From Phytophthora colocasiae (Eukaryota > Oomycota > Peronosporomycetes > Peronosporales > Peronosporaceae), in the NCBI GenBank assembly GCA_018806915.1, contig JAGKQI010000048.1, positions 248,001 through 312,000 of the forward strand: 64,000 nt of DNA, written 5' to 3'. How positions within the stretch are numbered: position 1 is the stretch's first letter; each line of letters begins with the position of its first letter. Positions 8,748 through 19,730 of this stretch are shown here, one piece after another. A program made the position numbers and the translations under genes. A model generated the notes under the pieces. It was not told the DNA's origin. It worked only from the letters and a program-made list of their open reading frames with translations, and did no database searches.

Positions 8748-11423
8748 TCAGTTGTGTCGACGTTTTTTCGTTTGCTTCACACTTGCACTTGCACCCGCAG
8801 TGGCGCGACGTTTAGTGGCGGTTGTTTCCTTTTCCGGCGCTTTTGCTACCGGTGCTTTCATCACCTTCATGCCTTTCATCATGATGCCAAGTTGTTCGTC
8901 TTTCGGCATGGCGCGAGAGAGCCTCCACAGCTTACCAGTTTTGGCACGGTCACGCTGTAAATCCAGGTCGCCATCAACTAGAGCCTCGGCCGGCCCCGCG
9001 GACTTCACAATTCTAGCTAGATTTTTAGCCACCTCCTCATCCAGAAATGGGAACGATTTGGGCGTAAGTGATCGAAAGCAAACCGTGTACAGCTTCTTCT
9101 CCAGAACAGCGACATCCTTCACTTCAGTGTTCATCGTCTTTTTCGTACCCTTCACCTGCACCGATTTTGCTGTCACTGCTTCAACTGTTGACGTGGGAGG
9201 ACTGTTCACCGTTGATGCTCGCGTCTTCTTAGGAGGAAAGTTATCAACCAGAGTACTGGCATAGATAAACTTAAACCGGTTTTCACTTTGCGGGATTTCT
9301 CGCTCACTGAGGTCCATCCGGATGACGTCGTCAACATCTCTGTTGCCCAGGCGATTTCCAGCAACCTTAAAGATGAATGGGCAGGTACATTTCGCCGTCG
9401 CCGCCCGCGAAAACCCTTGAATCGGGATCAGTGACACCTCCCCTGTCCCCTTCTTAAATATCGGAATCAGCAGATCCGCTCCACGCTGGTTTGGTGGGAA
9501 AACGCCAGCAGCCCGACGCCCAAGCAAAAACCACAGAGTCTCCTCATTCGGCTCACCTATCAACGGCACGAAGTGAGTGTACCCCACGTACCACCCCTCC
9601 CACTTCGTTAGCCATTCCGCAAAAGCTATTGTTTCATCGTTTGTAGGCTTCGAATCCCCTTTTCCGATGATGGACATATCACCAACTCCTAGCACTTTCA
9701 AAAATTTCTTAAGCGGCACAAATTCACCGATAGATCCTTTCTGTAGACGGCCGTTGCTATCAGTCTCCACACACTTGTCCATGGCGAGTAACATCACAAT
9801 ACGAGCAACCATTCCTCCAATCCCACCTGTATCCAGTATTTCGCTTAAGATCAGCTTGCTGAGCTGGGGTAACATGTACTTGGCTAGTGCACCATCGAGC
9901 GCGTGCCACACTTTAGTCGCTCCGAAGGTAAGGACGGGATCCGAGTCGTAGTTACTTAAGAAACCATCACGCTCATAGTTCACATACGCCAAAATCGCCA
10001 TGAAATCTGCAACCACACGGGATGACAACGTCGACGTCAAGTACGGCCGCACACCCAATCGGCACAACATGGCTGCGACACCAAACATCGTGTCAGCGGT
10101 GTAGCTCGTCTTAAGGTCGGGGTCCTTCCCCAGCATCAGCTTTGTAGCGGCAACATTGATCACTCCCATCTTATCATTTAGAGGTGAGCAGTACCATAAC
10201 GGACGTCCCATGCGCCTCAACGACTGCCAAGCATCGCTATCGTCTCTTACTGCTCGTTTGTACACAATCATCTCGTCATCCATCGAAAGCTCAGTCTCCC
10301 CTTGTATCTTGGATGCGCCGCTGCTCTCCTTTTGCTCTTCCTCCTCCTGCAATCTTGGACGCTTTTCTCGGCAGTATTGTTCCCAAATTGCGTCCATCGT
10401 ATGCGTTAGCACAAATGGTGAAAACAATATTTTGTTCCCAGTCTTTCCATCTCCTCGAGAAGATCGGTCGAACGCTTCAGGAGGAGACAAGTCGACAATT
10501 CGCGAGTTTGTGTCGACTACTACCCCGAAGATTCCACCCTCCGTGCTGATACTTTTGTTTGCCAAACAAAGCCCATGCCGCAATTTATGAAAATTGTCCA
10601 ACTCGTTGTTGTTGAAGAGGCTCCTCGCCTCGTCGAACACTATCACCACCATCCTTTTTCGCTGCTGGTTCGTCTTATGGTTGCAGGATTTAAAAGTCTC
10701 GAGCTTTTCTGTCACAATACCATCCGTTGTCATATCCGTGAAAAGTCCCAACCATTCTGTCTGCACAGTGTCCCAGTTCTCCATTGCATAGTAAAATATC
10801 GCCTTCAACTTGTTGGCAATGCTCGCATCACTAGCTTCGTTCGGAAACAGCCAATCACACAGTTTGGGTGTAGCCTTGGGATACCCCGTCGAGTTCAGCC
10901 CACACATACACATGTACAGCACTTTCATGTCCAAGATTTGATCGTCTTGTGCCTTGATCGCGAGCTCCTGAAGCATCCGACTCTTTCCGAAGCCGGAGCT
11001 CTGCGCGACCGCCACATACGGAGCCACAAAATCGTCTGGCGCTTCAGTGTACTCATGGAAGCACCTCCAAAGATACTCCGAAAACTTGATATGCGCATCA
11101 CCAACGTACTTGATCTGGGTGAACGCATACTTGAGCTGTTGAACTTCTTCCGGCGTCTGGACTCGAGATCGAGCGACTTTTGACTCGTATTTGTCAATGA
11201 GCGCTCGAGCCGCTGCGGCTGCGACAATAACGTCTTGATCTTTCTGAAGGTCGTAGACCTCGAGTTTTGTCTTGATAGCGCTCGTGATTGCAACCTTGTT
11301 GTCTTGAAGCTTGCTTGCGTCGATGTAATCTATCATGGTTTTCGGCGTAACGACCACCTCCATCGTGCTGCCAACCTCCAATTGTAATCGCTCGTAGATC
11401 GTTTCGTTCACGAAATCTGCCAT
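8748..11423 (-). CDS. Crinkler/RHS-type P-loop NTPase with nuclease-like domain (copy 1)
   Basis: An uninterrupted 891-aa protein. A Walker A-like SSGFGKSRM lies at about residues 142-150 and a Walker B-like MVVIVFDEA at about 258-266, with an NTPase core to about 500. From about 540 to 700 the layout fits a PD-(D/E)xK nuclease (IVMLLAMD, GRRAAGVFPPNQ, GADLLIPIF, SLIPIQ), as in Crinkler and trypanosome RHS families. The C-tail is Lys/Arg-rich (KKRR), possibly nuclear. There is no signal peptide or LxLFLAK header, so secretion as an effector is not supported. Compared with the second copy, 27 bases (9 codons) are missing right after IPIQ. They include the lysine expected in the QxK catalytic motif, so nuclease activity is probably lost. 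The start ATG is shared with copy 2. The function as a mobile-element-derived or effector-like protein is inferred. Confidence 0.8.
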   Translation of the reverse strand: MADFVNETIYERLQLEVGSTMEVVVTPKTMIDYIDASKLQDNKVAITSAIKTKLEVYDLQKDQDVIVAAAAARALIDKYESKVARSRVQTPEEVQQLKYAFTQIKYVGDAHIKFSEYLWRCFHEYTEAPDDFVAPYVAVAQSSGFGKSRMLQELAIKAQDDQILDMKVLYMCMCGLNSTGYPKATPKLCDWLFPNEASDASIANKLKAIFYYAMENWDTVQTEWLGLFTDMTTDGIVTEKLETFKSCNHKTNQQRKRMVVIVFDEARSLFNNNELDNFHKLRHGLCLANKSISTEGGIFGVVVDTNSRIVDLSPPEAFDRSSRGDGKTGNKILFSPFVLTHTMDAIWEQYCREKRPRLQEEEEQKESSGASKIQGETELSMDDEMIVYKRAVRDDSDAWQSLRRMGRPLWYCSPLNDKMGVINVAATKLMLGKDPDLKTSYTADTMFGVAAMLCRLGVRPYLTSTLSSRVVADFMAILAYVNYERDGFLSNYDSDPVLTFGATKVWHALDGALAKYMLPQLSKLILSEILDTGGIGGMVARIVMLLAMDKCVETDSNGRLQKGSIGEFVPLKKFLKVLGVGDMSIIGKGDSKPTNDETIAFAEWLTKWEGWYVGYTHFVPLIGEPNEETLWFLLGRRAAGVFPPNQRGADLLIPIFKKGTGEVSLIPIQGFSRAATAKCTCPFIFKVAGNRLGNRDVDDVIRMDLSEREIPQSENRFKFIYASTLVDNFPPKKTRASTVNSPPTSTVEAVTAKSVQVKGTKKTMNTEVKDVAVLEKKLYTVCFRSLTPKSFPFLDEEVAKNLARIVKSAGPAEALVDGDLDLQRDRAKTGKLWRLSRAMPKDEQLGIMMKGMKVMKAPVAKAPEKETTATKRRATAGASASVKQTKKRRHN

Positions 11424-11680
11424 CGCCTGCGGGTCAAGCTGACCCTGTCTAGGGTCCTATACCAACACACACACAACAACAACAGAGGTTACCAGACGAA
11501 GTTAGCAGGGAGAAAAGAACCAACCGCAAATAGCAAACCTGTGTGGATGCAGGAGAGATCATATCATTGTCTTCCATTTCTACGGCCGCCTTCTTCTTCG
11601 GCTAGTGATTCCTTTTTGTGATTGAACAGGACATTGGAAAAGCGGGTATTGGTTTGAACTAAATACTGAGTTATCTCTTT
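11424..11680. promoter_or_regulatory. 5' flank of the NTPase gene, shared by both copies
   Basis: The 200 bases upstream of both NTPase genes (11424-11640 and 25870-26065) are closely alike, including GTTACCAGACGAAGTTAGC and TGATTGAACAGGACATTG. The promoter was therefore duplicated with the gene. No clear core motif was identified. Confidence 0.5.
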
Positions 11681-11975
11681 CGATCCATCAGAAAGAGGGG
11701 TGGTTGTCGGTGCATGTCCTGGTGGTTTATGTCTTCGAACTGCTTATTCCTCTTCCGGAAGACTAGCTGCGCCGGCATACTGCTATAGCACCACATGCTC
11801 AGGTTTGTCACCGTCTGCGAGTGAACTGAGATCGGGAAGTGGAGACTCAACATCAACTTCAAGTACACTCGCCGGAGCGACATCGCAGTACAACCAGCAC
11901 GGACAGTCTCCTCACTTTCAAATTTACAAGTTCGAGTTCAAGTATCAACCAACAAAAAAAATCAACTTTCCTTGC

Positions 11976-14050
11976 ATGACCATCATGCCCGCTCAAGTCG
12001 CCCTACTGTTTCCTGAGGATGTACCCCAAGAAGCAAACAGTCAACTAGCGGCGCCGACCTACGCCGAAATATTCGACGACTCTGAACCCGAACGGGTTTG
12101 CGTACGCACCCTTGCAACATCAAATGAGGACGACTTGCAACCGCAGTGGGAGGCCTGGCTACCTCGCTCCATCGCATTCCGTCGTCTGGTGTGGTCGGCT
12201 GAGCCGTCGTCCGGCGGTGCAGGGAACCTCCTCTGGAGAGCGGTGGTTCTCCAGGGACCAAGTGGGCCGATTTACGGCCAGGTCATCGAGTACAAGGGAT
12301 CAACTGTGTCGATCCGTTCGATGTCAGGGATCACCTCGTCGCCAGCCGCCACTGTCGACGAGATTGCTCCAGTCATCGCAATCCTGCTCTTCAAGGCCAA
12401 ACTCACCCGTCGTGCACGAGCCGATACCAGCAGCGCTCATGGATTGATTCTTGACCGCCTCTTGGGTCAAAACGGAACGACTGCAACTCGTTCGGTGCGC
12501 CAATTGCTAGCCGGTATCGTGCCAATCGCATCGCTTCCTCGTCCGTCTGACAATATCCTCTGGCGCTGCCCACGTACGGGGTCGGATAAGACGTCCAAAT
12601 TGAGCATGTGGTGAACTTTGGGTATTACCATGACGGAGAAAAAGTACCTCCTCCTTCGGTGCGCCTTGGTAGCAACTTTTGCGATGAACCCGTGCACTCA
12701 CCACCAAGGCATGAAGAGCGTCAAGAAACTACCTCGGGCACAAGTACGAGAGACGATACTACCGACCGTGCTCCTCTGGCAGAGCTGCTCGACACGTTAG
12801 ACCGGGCGGAGGAAACTCAGTATCCGAGTTTTGTGCGCAACCAACTCCATGACCATGATGAGACCTGCAGTAAGTCGGATGACGAGACCTACGCGAGACC
12901 GACTATATCAGACACGACAGCAAGAAATAGCACCGCTCCATCAGCCCCGGTGCGCATTATGTCGGTCCTCGCAAATTACCCCGATCTACTGGAGACATAC
13001 GCATCACAACTGCAACAGCTTGGCCCAGAACGGAAGCGACCTCGCCTGCACGCTATTTCAGACTCAGTCCCAGTGTTTACGCGCTATGAGGATGCAGCAG
13101 AACGCCGGCATAACTTCCGACCTTCTCAAGGACAACAGGTAGTGCACGAGGCAATTACGGCTAGCGAACACAGAGGTAAGTCCCCTGCACTTTTCGTGGA
13201 GTATGTCAGGTCGTCCCATGCAACCAAGTTCCTACCTCATCCTGCTATCCTGAGTCGACTGTACGACTTTCAATTTGGCGTTTGTGGACTTTCAGTACTT
13301 CACTTTCAGCGTTTCGACCTCAGTGCCAAGCTTGAACACGCCAGGTCAAACTCCGTGAACCTCAGAAATTTTTCGGTAAAAGTGGCACTTCCAAGCTTGC
13401 CGACGAATCCAAGCCACAGTAGCTTGTGCAACTCGCTCAGCATTCTCGGGACGTACGCCGAAGAATTCTTTGATGCGCCGACGCGACGTCTGCTTACTTC
13501 GGCAAAGTCATTTGCAGAAGAGCTGACTGACTATGCGCCGTGGTCCCCTGACGAAGTGAAGGCCATTGCCTTCTGGTTCAGCAATGTGCTAGGGGCCTAC
13601 CGACGGGCTATGGAGTTTGATATCAGCCAAGGAACGTCGACACGGTCTGAGCTCACGTGCCGATTTTGTATGCAAGATGCTGAGCTTAATGGAATGCTGT
13701 TGAAACTCTCGCGAGGTCGTGACCAAGGAATACGACGTGGTAAGAGAGACAGTCATGAGACTCAACTGGATACATCAGACCGACCTCAGTACCGAAGCAA
13801 CCGTCCTAATGGCCACCAAGCTTCACGGCGCCAAGTCCCGATCGCGGTGACACAGGCTGCACGTCGCCTGAATGGCAAGCAGCTCTGCCTTCGATACATA
13901 TCCATCAAAGGCTGTCCGTCAAAGGCCCCTGACCGCTGTACGTATGAGTTTCTCGGGCATTTCAATCCGGAGACGCTAGACCCGGTTGTTCGAGAGTACG
14001 TCGTGGAGAAATACGGCGGCCTCAGCTCTGAAATGAGCGATCGAGTCTGA
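11976..14050 (+). pseudogene. DIRS1 gag-like protein, one frameshift
   Basis: Two open segments, 11976-12614 and 12608-14050, overlap by a few bases in different frames. Together they equal the single 622-aa gag-like protein of DIRS2 in size and layout. The C-terminus has a CCCH-like finger (CLRYISIKGC...C...H) and ends with a KYGGLSSE motif. DIRS2 ends in the same way (CLKFLSKSGC...WGGLST). The middle segment is disordered and Ser/Thr/Arg-rich. It probably binds the element RNA. The ATG at 11976 (or 11985) was chosen because the frame upstream is duplicated host sequence. Confidence 0.75.
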
Positions 14051-14104
14051 AAAAAGGGGTGTACCCGGACACCATCATTCAGAATAAGCCTCGCCGTTGT
14101 TACA

Positions 14105-16140
14105 GTGGTTCAAGCTTGCCTCGAAGCACTGCTGCGTGCGGACGAGTCGAAGATCAAGGCACACCGGGTGGCCGCCTTTAAGAAGGCCGGTGTTCCATTT
14201 CCTGAGTTATCAACATCGTCAATCACAGCTAGGCTACAGCCAAACTCTACCATCAATGCACAAATTCAAACCGGGTTATCAGAAGTGGTGCGCAGATTGC
14301 ATCTGTCCCTCCGAGACACGATCCGACTTTGGAGGGGTCAATGCGAAGCAGATCCATGACCGAATAAAGCGCTGCGATGTGATCATCTGTCGTGGCTTCT
14401 CGAAGGGTTCACTCAGCTACCACTGCTTCTGGATATGATTCGAAATGGAGTAACGCATGACTTTCGGCCGATCAAGACATCTAATCAGAGTGCATCGACA
14501 GCCAACCACAAGTCTGCTCGGATATGGAGCAATGCACTGAGACGAAGTATTCGTGAAGGTCAAGATGCGGGAACATACCTAGTTGTGGACATCAATGCCG
14601 CTGAAGTATGGAAGGAGGTCCATATTAGCCCGTTCGGGTGTGTTCCAAAAGCTGACGCGGACCCCACAGTCGAAGCGAGGGTTATTCACGATCTATCGTA
14701 CCCGGCAGGTCAGTCGATCAATAGCTCGTCCGATACCAACACTCTACCGCGTCTACAGTATGAGCACGTACACAAACTGGCGCGACGGATTGAAGAGCTG
14801 AAGACTCGTCGTTATACAAGTAGAGTTAAACTCAAGCGCGGGGATGTCAAATCTGCTTTTAGGAATGTCTACGGGAGCACCGAAGTTTGCGGTCGATTTG
14901 CAGGAAAACTTCCTGACGAAGGCGCTTTGGTAATCGACCTTGCACTCCCGTTTGGATGGACCGGATCCCCCGCTCATTACGGTGTATTTGGGTCAGCTAT
15001 CACACACCTCGTGAAAAATGAAAGCCCGGCCACTCTTGATCCGTGTGCTACGGACTCTGAACCATTTTTCTGCTATACATGGGTTGATGACCATGTCTTA
15101 GTCGAAGAAGACCGGGGCAATCGATTGGAACTATGCGAGTCAGCACTTCGTCTCGCAATGTTGGCGGTCCTCGGTCCCCGCTCCATCAACGAAAAGAAAT
15201 TCTCTAGCTGGTCTACCCGACTTCGGGCATTAGGATTGGACTGGGACACCGAACTACGCTCTGTCTCGATGCCTGAGGAGAAGATCACGAAAGCATTACT
15301 CCGCGTGCACGCCATGCTCCAACACAAGTCGGCGACACGGACACAGCTGTGCAAACTATTGGGATCTCTACGTCACGCGTGTTCGTGTATCCATTCCGCA
15401 AAACCGCTGTTCCAACGTATTGCAGCTCTCCATCGACGTGCTCCTCGTTTGGGGTCGATTGCAGTGTCTTAGGGTGCTATTCTCGATTTGCAATGGTTTC
15501 AGCATGTTCTACGACATGGTCAGCTTCGGAGTATCCCCCTCAAGTTCTTTGGAGAATTTGCGGCTCCAGACGTGCACTTGTATATGGATGCCAGCGACAC
15601 AGGCCTCTGTACACTCCATCCAGCACGTCGCGAATATATTCGCCTAAAGTTTGACGAAGAAGAACGCACTCGTATTCGACAAGGGGGATTTTCAATTAAT
15701 ATCAGGGAACAACTTGGTGCTGTACTTGCCACCCTCTGCTGGGGTCGCGAGTGGTGTTGCCGTGCTACTTCGGAAATGACGCACGTACGCTGCTGGATTG
15801 ATAATCGGTCAGCAGTAGCCTGGTGCAACAATCTCAACAGTCGGGAACCCAGTGCGCAGGAGCTGAATCGAGTGCTGGGTGCCATCGAAGCACAATGGGC
15901 TTTATATGTTTCTGCTAAGCATTTACCTGGCGCAATCAACACGATGGCTGACCTGGGATCTCGTGCATGGGACGAACCTCGACTGACAAATTGGCGATCA
16001 CTAACTAACGGTTGGACGCAGATATCAATTCCCAACGCTATACGCAAGATTTACTCGGCGAGATGGTCCGCCTTCAGCAGTGCTCCCTCGCTGAATCATC
16101 CAGACGTCAGTACAAGGGAACCTGGCAGCAATGGAGAAAG
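14105..16140 (+). pseudogene. DIRS1 reverse transcriptase-RNase H
   Basis: An N-terminal helical part (14105-14359) is followed in another frame by RT from 14435. RT motifs include a YLVVDINAAEVW segment, RGDVKSAFRNV, LPFGWTGSPAHYG and the catalytic WVDDH, the DIRS-type variant of YxDD. An in-frame TAG at 15470-15472 separates RT from RNase H, which continues in the same frame (YMDASDTGL ... INIREQLGAVLA ... WIDNRSAVAW ... HLPGAINTMADLGSR). The frameshift and the stop make it a pseudogene. The reading beyond about 16140 is the recombinase overlap and then MULE sequence. Confidence 0.85.
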
Positions 16141-16410
16141 TTTTGTGAGCGCCTCGGAGTGTCAAGGTGGCTCCCGCAACACGACTTGGACACGCAATCC
16201 TTACTGCTGGTTATCTTCGCCATTCACTGCTGGACCGGAGGAAATCAACACGGTAGAGCCTCTGCAAGGGAAGATGTTTTTTTGGTTCAGATACGGAACG
16301 GTTCTGGTTTTTGGAACGGGCATCTGTTTTGTAATGAAGTGCTGGATTGGATTTTGGATGGCGATGCCCGTACAGGAGCACTCACCGTTTGACGATCACT
16401 TCAGAACAAG

Positions 16411-17823
16411 ATGACAGAGGCACAAGGAGTACCGACGTTTGACACCGGAGAACGATCTACATGCCATTACCTGGGTTTCAAGTATGCGCGTTCGTGGACA
16501 TCGTCAAAGAAGATCGTGTATCGCTGTTCTCATTATCGCCGCGGTTGTCGGGGGGCGCTGGAGTTTACAATCGCTGTTATGGAATGGCGTCCTACTCGCT
16601 CTCACTCTTGCCGCAACAATGTGGTCGCTGGCACGATTGTCGATGTCACGGAGGACATGAGAAGCGCTACCGATAGTCTTGCGATAGCTAGTGTAGCGCG
16701 GCCGGCTCTTCAAATATGGGAAGAGCTACGAAGTCTGTACTACGCCGACGACAACCCCTCCGTTGTCCGCGGCCTTTCCGAAACACAAGTTGTGTCGCGC
16801 ATTTACCGAGCTCGGAGGCTACACTACAGCGGAAACGTACATGGTGCCATCGAGATACCACCACTCTCACTGGTTCTCAACGAGCCTGTGTCCTTCTTCC
16901 AGTTTCATTTTGTGACAGCAAACTCTCAAGACGTGAGCAGTCCAAATAGACTGATCGGCTGGGCTCATCCAGCGCTTCTCAATTTGCTCCGTTATAAAAA
17001 CACCACTCTCTTTGTTGATGGCACGTTTCGGTGCGTCCCACAAGGATTCGTACAATGTGTTATTCTAATGGTGCATGATCGAGCGTCAGGAATATTTGTG
17101 CCGGCATTCTACGTTCTGAGTACCTCTCGCACGTCGGACAGCTACTGGGACATTATACACCATGTTGTCCAGGCAACAGACCAACAGCTTAGCCCTGCAG
17201 AAGTGATATGTGACTTTGAAGCTGGTTTGATGGATGCAGTGCAGACCCAGTTCCCTGATGCTATGGTGGTGGTTTGCTTGTTCCATATGAAACAAGCGCT
17301 TCGACGCGCAATGCGCCGCTACATGATTACCGAGGCGGAGTGTAGTGTAGCTATGACACCGGGTGTTATTGATATGCTTACTGTGGTCGAGCCACAGTAC
17401 GTTGAAAAGCGTGGTATTCCGTGGGTGAAAATTGAAGTCAAACGCCGTTGTGCTGAGGCAAGTATTGAGTACTCCAGCGCAAAGTGGGAGTTGTTCTGGG
17501 GATATTTCCACCGTACTTGGATAACTAAGTACTCGATCGATGTCTGGAATGTTCGTGGTATGGATAACACACTTGTAGCACGCACGAATAATCCGTTGGA
17601 GCGTTTAAATCGCGAGCTTAACACGCGGTTTCCGACACCTCATCCATCCATGGCGACATTCGTTAGTACGATTAACCAGTTGTCTACTGAATACGCCCAA
17701 AGACTAGCGGACATTCCGCGAGGTCGAGCGCAAAGAGTGCTGCGCGAAGTCATCCAGCTTCCAACTGCTGTGGAGCTGCCAGCTAGTCTGGAGGTCGAGG
17801 AGGAAACTACGAAGACCACGTAG
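16411..17823 (+). CDS. MULE transposase (FLYWCH/WRKY-like finger plus MULE domain)
   Basis: An intact 470-aa frame inside the TIRs. The N-terminus has a CHYLGFKYA...YRCSHYRRGCRG...HSC pattern, a FLYWCH/GCM1-like zinc finger that likely binds the TIRs. The MULE catalytic domain follows at about residues 195-330 (FVDGTFRC, VICDFEAGLMDA, VCLFHMKQALRR). The two Asp and CxFH segments fit the family DDE layout. NNPLERLNRELNTRF near residue 395 matches the usual C-terminal region. No introns are needed. Because TIRs, target duplication and ORF are all preserved, this is the best candidate for a recently active DNA transposon here. Confidence 0.9.
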   Translation: MTEAQGVPTFDTGERSTCHYLGFKYARSWTSSKKIVYRCSHYRRGCRGALEFTIAVMEWRPTRSHSCRNNVVAGTIVDVTEDMRSATDSLAIASVARPALQIWEELRSLYYADDNPSVVRGLSETQVVSRIYRARRLHYSGNVHGAIEIPPLSLVLNEPVSFFQFHFVTANSQDVSSPNRLIGWAHPALLNLLRYKNTTLFVDGTFRCVPQGFVQCVILMVHDRASGIFVPAFYVLSTSRTSDSYWDIIHHVVQATDQQLSPAEVICDFEAGLMDAVQTQFPDAMVVVCLFHMKQALRRAMRRYMITEAECSVAMTPGVIDMLTVVEPQYVEKRGIPWVKIEVKRRCAEASIEYSSAKWELFWGYFHRTWITKYSIDVWNVRGMDNTLVARTNNPLERLNRELNTRFPTPHPSMATFVSTINQLSTEYAQRLADIPRGRAQRVLREVIQLPTAVELPASLEVEEETTKTT

Positions 17824-18176
17824 AGGCCATGTACACTCTGTAGAACGTTGTAGAGAGTTATTGGCAGTCAGTGGAACGTTGACAACCTAGTTAGACCCTT
17901 TAATCCACAACACATCTGCTAACAACACATAGTTAGTCTTTTCGTACAGCATCAACACGTAACCTCAAGAGTGGTAATTATGACGAAGAACTTACCCTTG
18001 CCTGCAGCAACGCCCCGTTATATAGAGGCTGTAACGATAGCTTTTTATATATGCACCAGACGCCAACGCACGAAGCAGCCGTAGGCATACTGCTAGCGGG
18101 TAATGTACGATCTGGGCAAAAAATCCCCGTTCCAAAAACCAGAACCGTTCCGTATCTGAACACAAAAAAAGCTAAC
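17824..18176. other. MULE 3' non-coding region
   Basis: Contains AT-rich sequence and the right TIR only. No further gene seen. Confidence 0.7.
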
Positions 18177-18999
18177 CTCTGCAAGTACCATTCAGTCTAA
18201 AATCTGCCATATCAATTGGTATCATCGGGCATTTGCCGGATTCGAACCTCGACTCCGTCCAAATCATGCCCTCGCTCTCGCCGGAATGCGTCGAACAAGT
18301 CCAGCAACAAGGCGAAGGGGTGCCGTCACGAGAACAATGCTGCAGTGGATTATCCGCCACCTCGACTTCCAACAAGCCCAGCACCGCGTTATCGCAGGGG
18401 CTGCACTACTGGGCTTCTTTTTTCTACTCCGAAGCGCAGAATACCTAGCGGTAAAAGGCCGAAGGCGTGTATACACTCTGCAAGTGCGTGACGTTAGCTT
18501 CCGAGACGAGCTCGGGTTCAAAACATCAAACCCTATGCGAGCGGTACACTGCGAGGGCAGAAGAATGACCAACAAGGTCAGGGAGAGAAACGAGTTCTTT
18601 CACGTTCAAGTCATCAGACTCTCTGTCCAGTATATGCTGCACGGCTGCTCATGGATAACGCAAGAAGCTTACAACTCCAGCCTGAAGAACCAATCTGCTC
18701 AATCAAGGCGTCGACAATGTTGTCCGCCGAAATCATGTCAAAAGTGCTCCAAGCCGCAGCCAAAGCGACAGGAGAAGATGCCACGCTCTTCTCGTGCCAC
18801 TCCTTACGACGCGGAGGCGCGACCGCCCTCCTGTCAGCCGGAGTGGACAGTACCGCGGTAATGCTGCATGGAAGGTGGAAGTCTGACTCATACCAGCGAT
18901 ACACGTCGTACACAAACGAGACGGGCCGATTCCTGACAACGCGAATGGCATTCGGGGGTTCATACACCTCGCAGCAACCTGTGCATCGGCAATGAGCTC

Positions 19000-19730
19000 A
19001 TAGGGCACACGCTCCTCAGCGTGGCTCATAAGCCGATACTACAACGCACTTGCTGCTGCAATACACTACAGTTTGAATCCCCACGCCATGCTTACCAGGT
19101 ACTAACACTCCAGATCTGCTAGTACTGACGTTGAAAAGTGCGTGCGAACTTAGCACCGCGGCGCCAGGCGCGTCTGTTACATTTTGAACTGCAAAATCCC
19201 AAATTGCTGCAGTGCAGCAATTTGGGATTTTAGTACGGATTCGATTCATTCATTTTGACTCAAAATGCAGCCGGAAAGGGCGGGAAAAGGCGCGTCACCG
19301 CGGTGCGTCACACGGGGTGAGTGCGAAATGAATGTTTTTGAGGCGTCCACGCTTAACAAGCAATCCTAGTCCTCACCGTCAAGTCCACGGAGCGCATCAA
19401 CGACATACGTCCGATAAGGCAGCGTCTGCAGTACGGATGCTGTTAGCGGGCTACAGAACGAACGATATATGTATCTATAGGACTACTATCGAGCAGGGAG
19501 CCCCGCGCACGCCTTGTCTGGAGCAATCCGTTTTGCTCAAGGTAATGTAGAGTGTTTGTAGGACATCAAATTCAAATTCAATTTGCTCTTATCGCGCTTC
19601 CATTTTGAACTGCAATTTGGGTGCGAACCTTGAGTCTACCGAGAAAAGTCACCGCCCCCGGAAAGGCGCGAGTAAAGTGCGATTCAAAACTGCCTTCAAA
19701 TTCAGGACTCAACTCTCTCTTATTCGCTGT
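19000..19730. other. Non-coding tail between DIRS1 and block B'
   Basis: No gene. It holds a perfect hairpin (19193-19231) and three related stretches with CATTTTGA(A)CT...CAAAAT or CAATTTGGG and CCGGAAAGG at about 19180, 19255 and 19610-19665. These suggest a small repeat or a MITE remnant, or the DIRS terminal region. Confidence 0.5.
19193..19231. repeat. Perfect 19-bp inverted repeat with 1-nt centre
   Basis: Arms 19193-19211 and 19213-19231 are exact complements (AAAATCCCAAATTGCTGCA and its reverse complement). This could form a cruciform or an RNA hairpin. Confidence 0.9.

Larger units (their letters stand above)
7820..11680 (-). repeat. Tandem segmental duplication, unit 1 (about 3.9 kb)
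   Basis: Block A (from 7820, CGATCCATCAGAAAGAG...), block B (about 7951-8365) and the NTPase-nuclease gene recur in the same order after 11681 (A at 11681, B at 19731, gene at 20286-25869). Matching stretches are almost identical. Unit 2 is enlarged by insertions. Confidence 0.85.
16269..18176 (+). mobile_element. MULE DNA transposon, 1.9 kb, nested in DIRS1
   Basis: Terminal inverted repeats of about 37 bp core (16285-16320 and the complement at 18126-18161) match almost base for base. They are preceded on both sides by a poly-T/poly-A run. The flanks repeat CTCTGCAAG at 16260-16268 and 18177-18185, a 9-bp target duplication (10 bp match, so the border is uncertain by 1). Confidence 0.92.
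16012..18995 (+). pseudogene. DIRS1 tyrosine recombinase split by a MULE
   Basis: The N-terminal SAM-like part (16012-16268, with SLAESSRRQYKGTWQQWRKF) stops at the MULE. The frame resumes exactly after it at 18186 and runs through the catalytic domain: LLRSAEYL (first Arg), CHSLRRGGAT (HxxR), LHGRWKSDSYQRYTSY (His/Trp and the nucleophilic Tyr). A frame change near 18640-18720 separates the first Arg block from the HxxR block. It would join the linear DIRS cDNA ends and integrate without staggered cuts. Here it is inactive. Confidence 0.85.
11761..19730 (+). mobile_element. DIRS-type retrotransposon 1, nested with a MULE
   Basis: Gag-like, reverse transcriptase, RNase H and tyrosine recombinase frames follow each other on the plus strand, the DIRS order. 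The borders are inferred by comparing with unit 1 of the duplication, where blocks A and B are only about 27 bp apart. Terminal repeats were not recognised, and the last about 600 bp (19130-19730) may include another small repeat. A 1.9-kb MULE interrupts the recombinase. Confidence 0.8.

Noticed and set aside
10156..11183. Long plus-strand frames opposite the NTPase gene (also 24602-25614)
   Set aside because: They mirror the coding of the minus-strand protein, recur in both copies and show no motif; shadows of real coding sequence.
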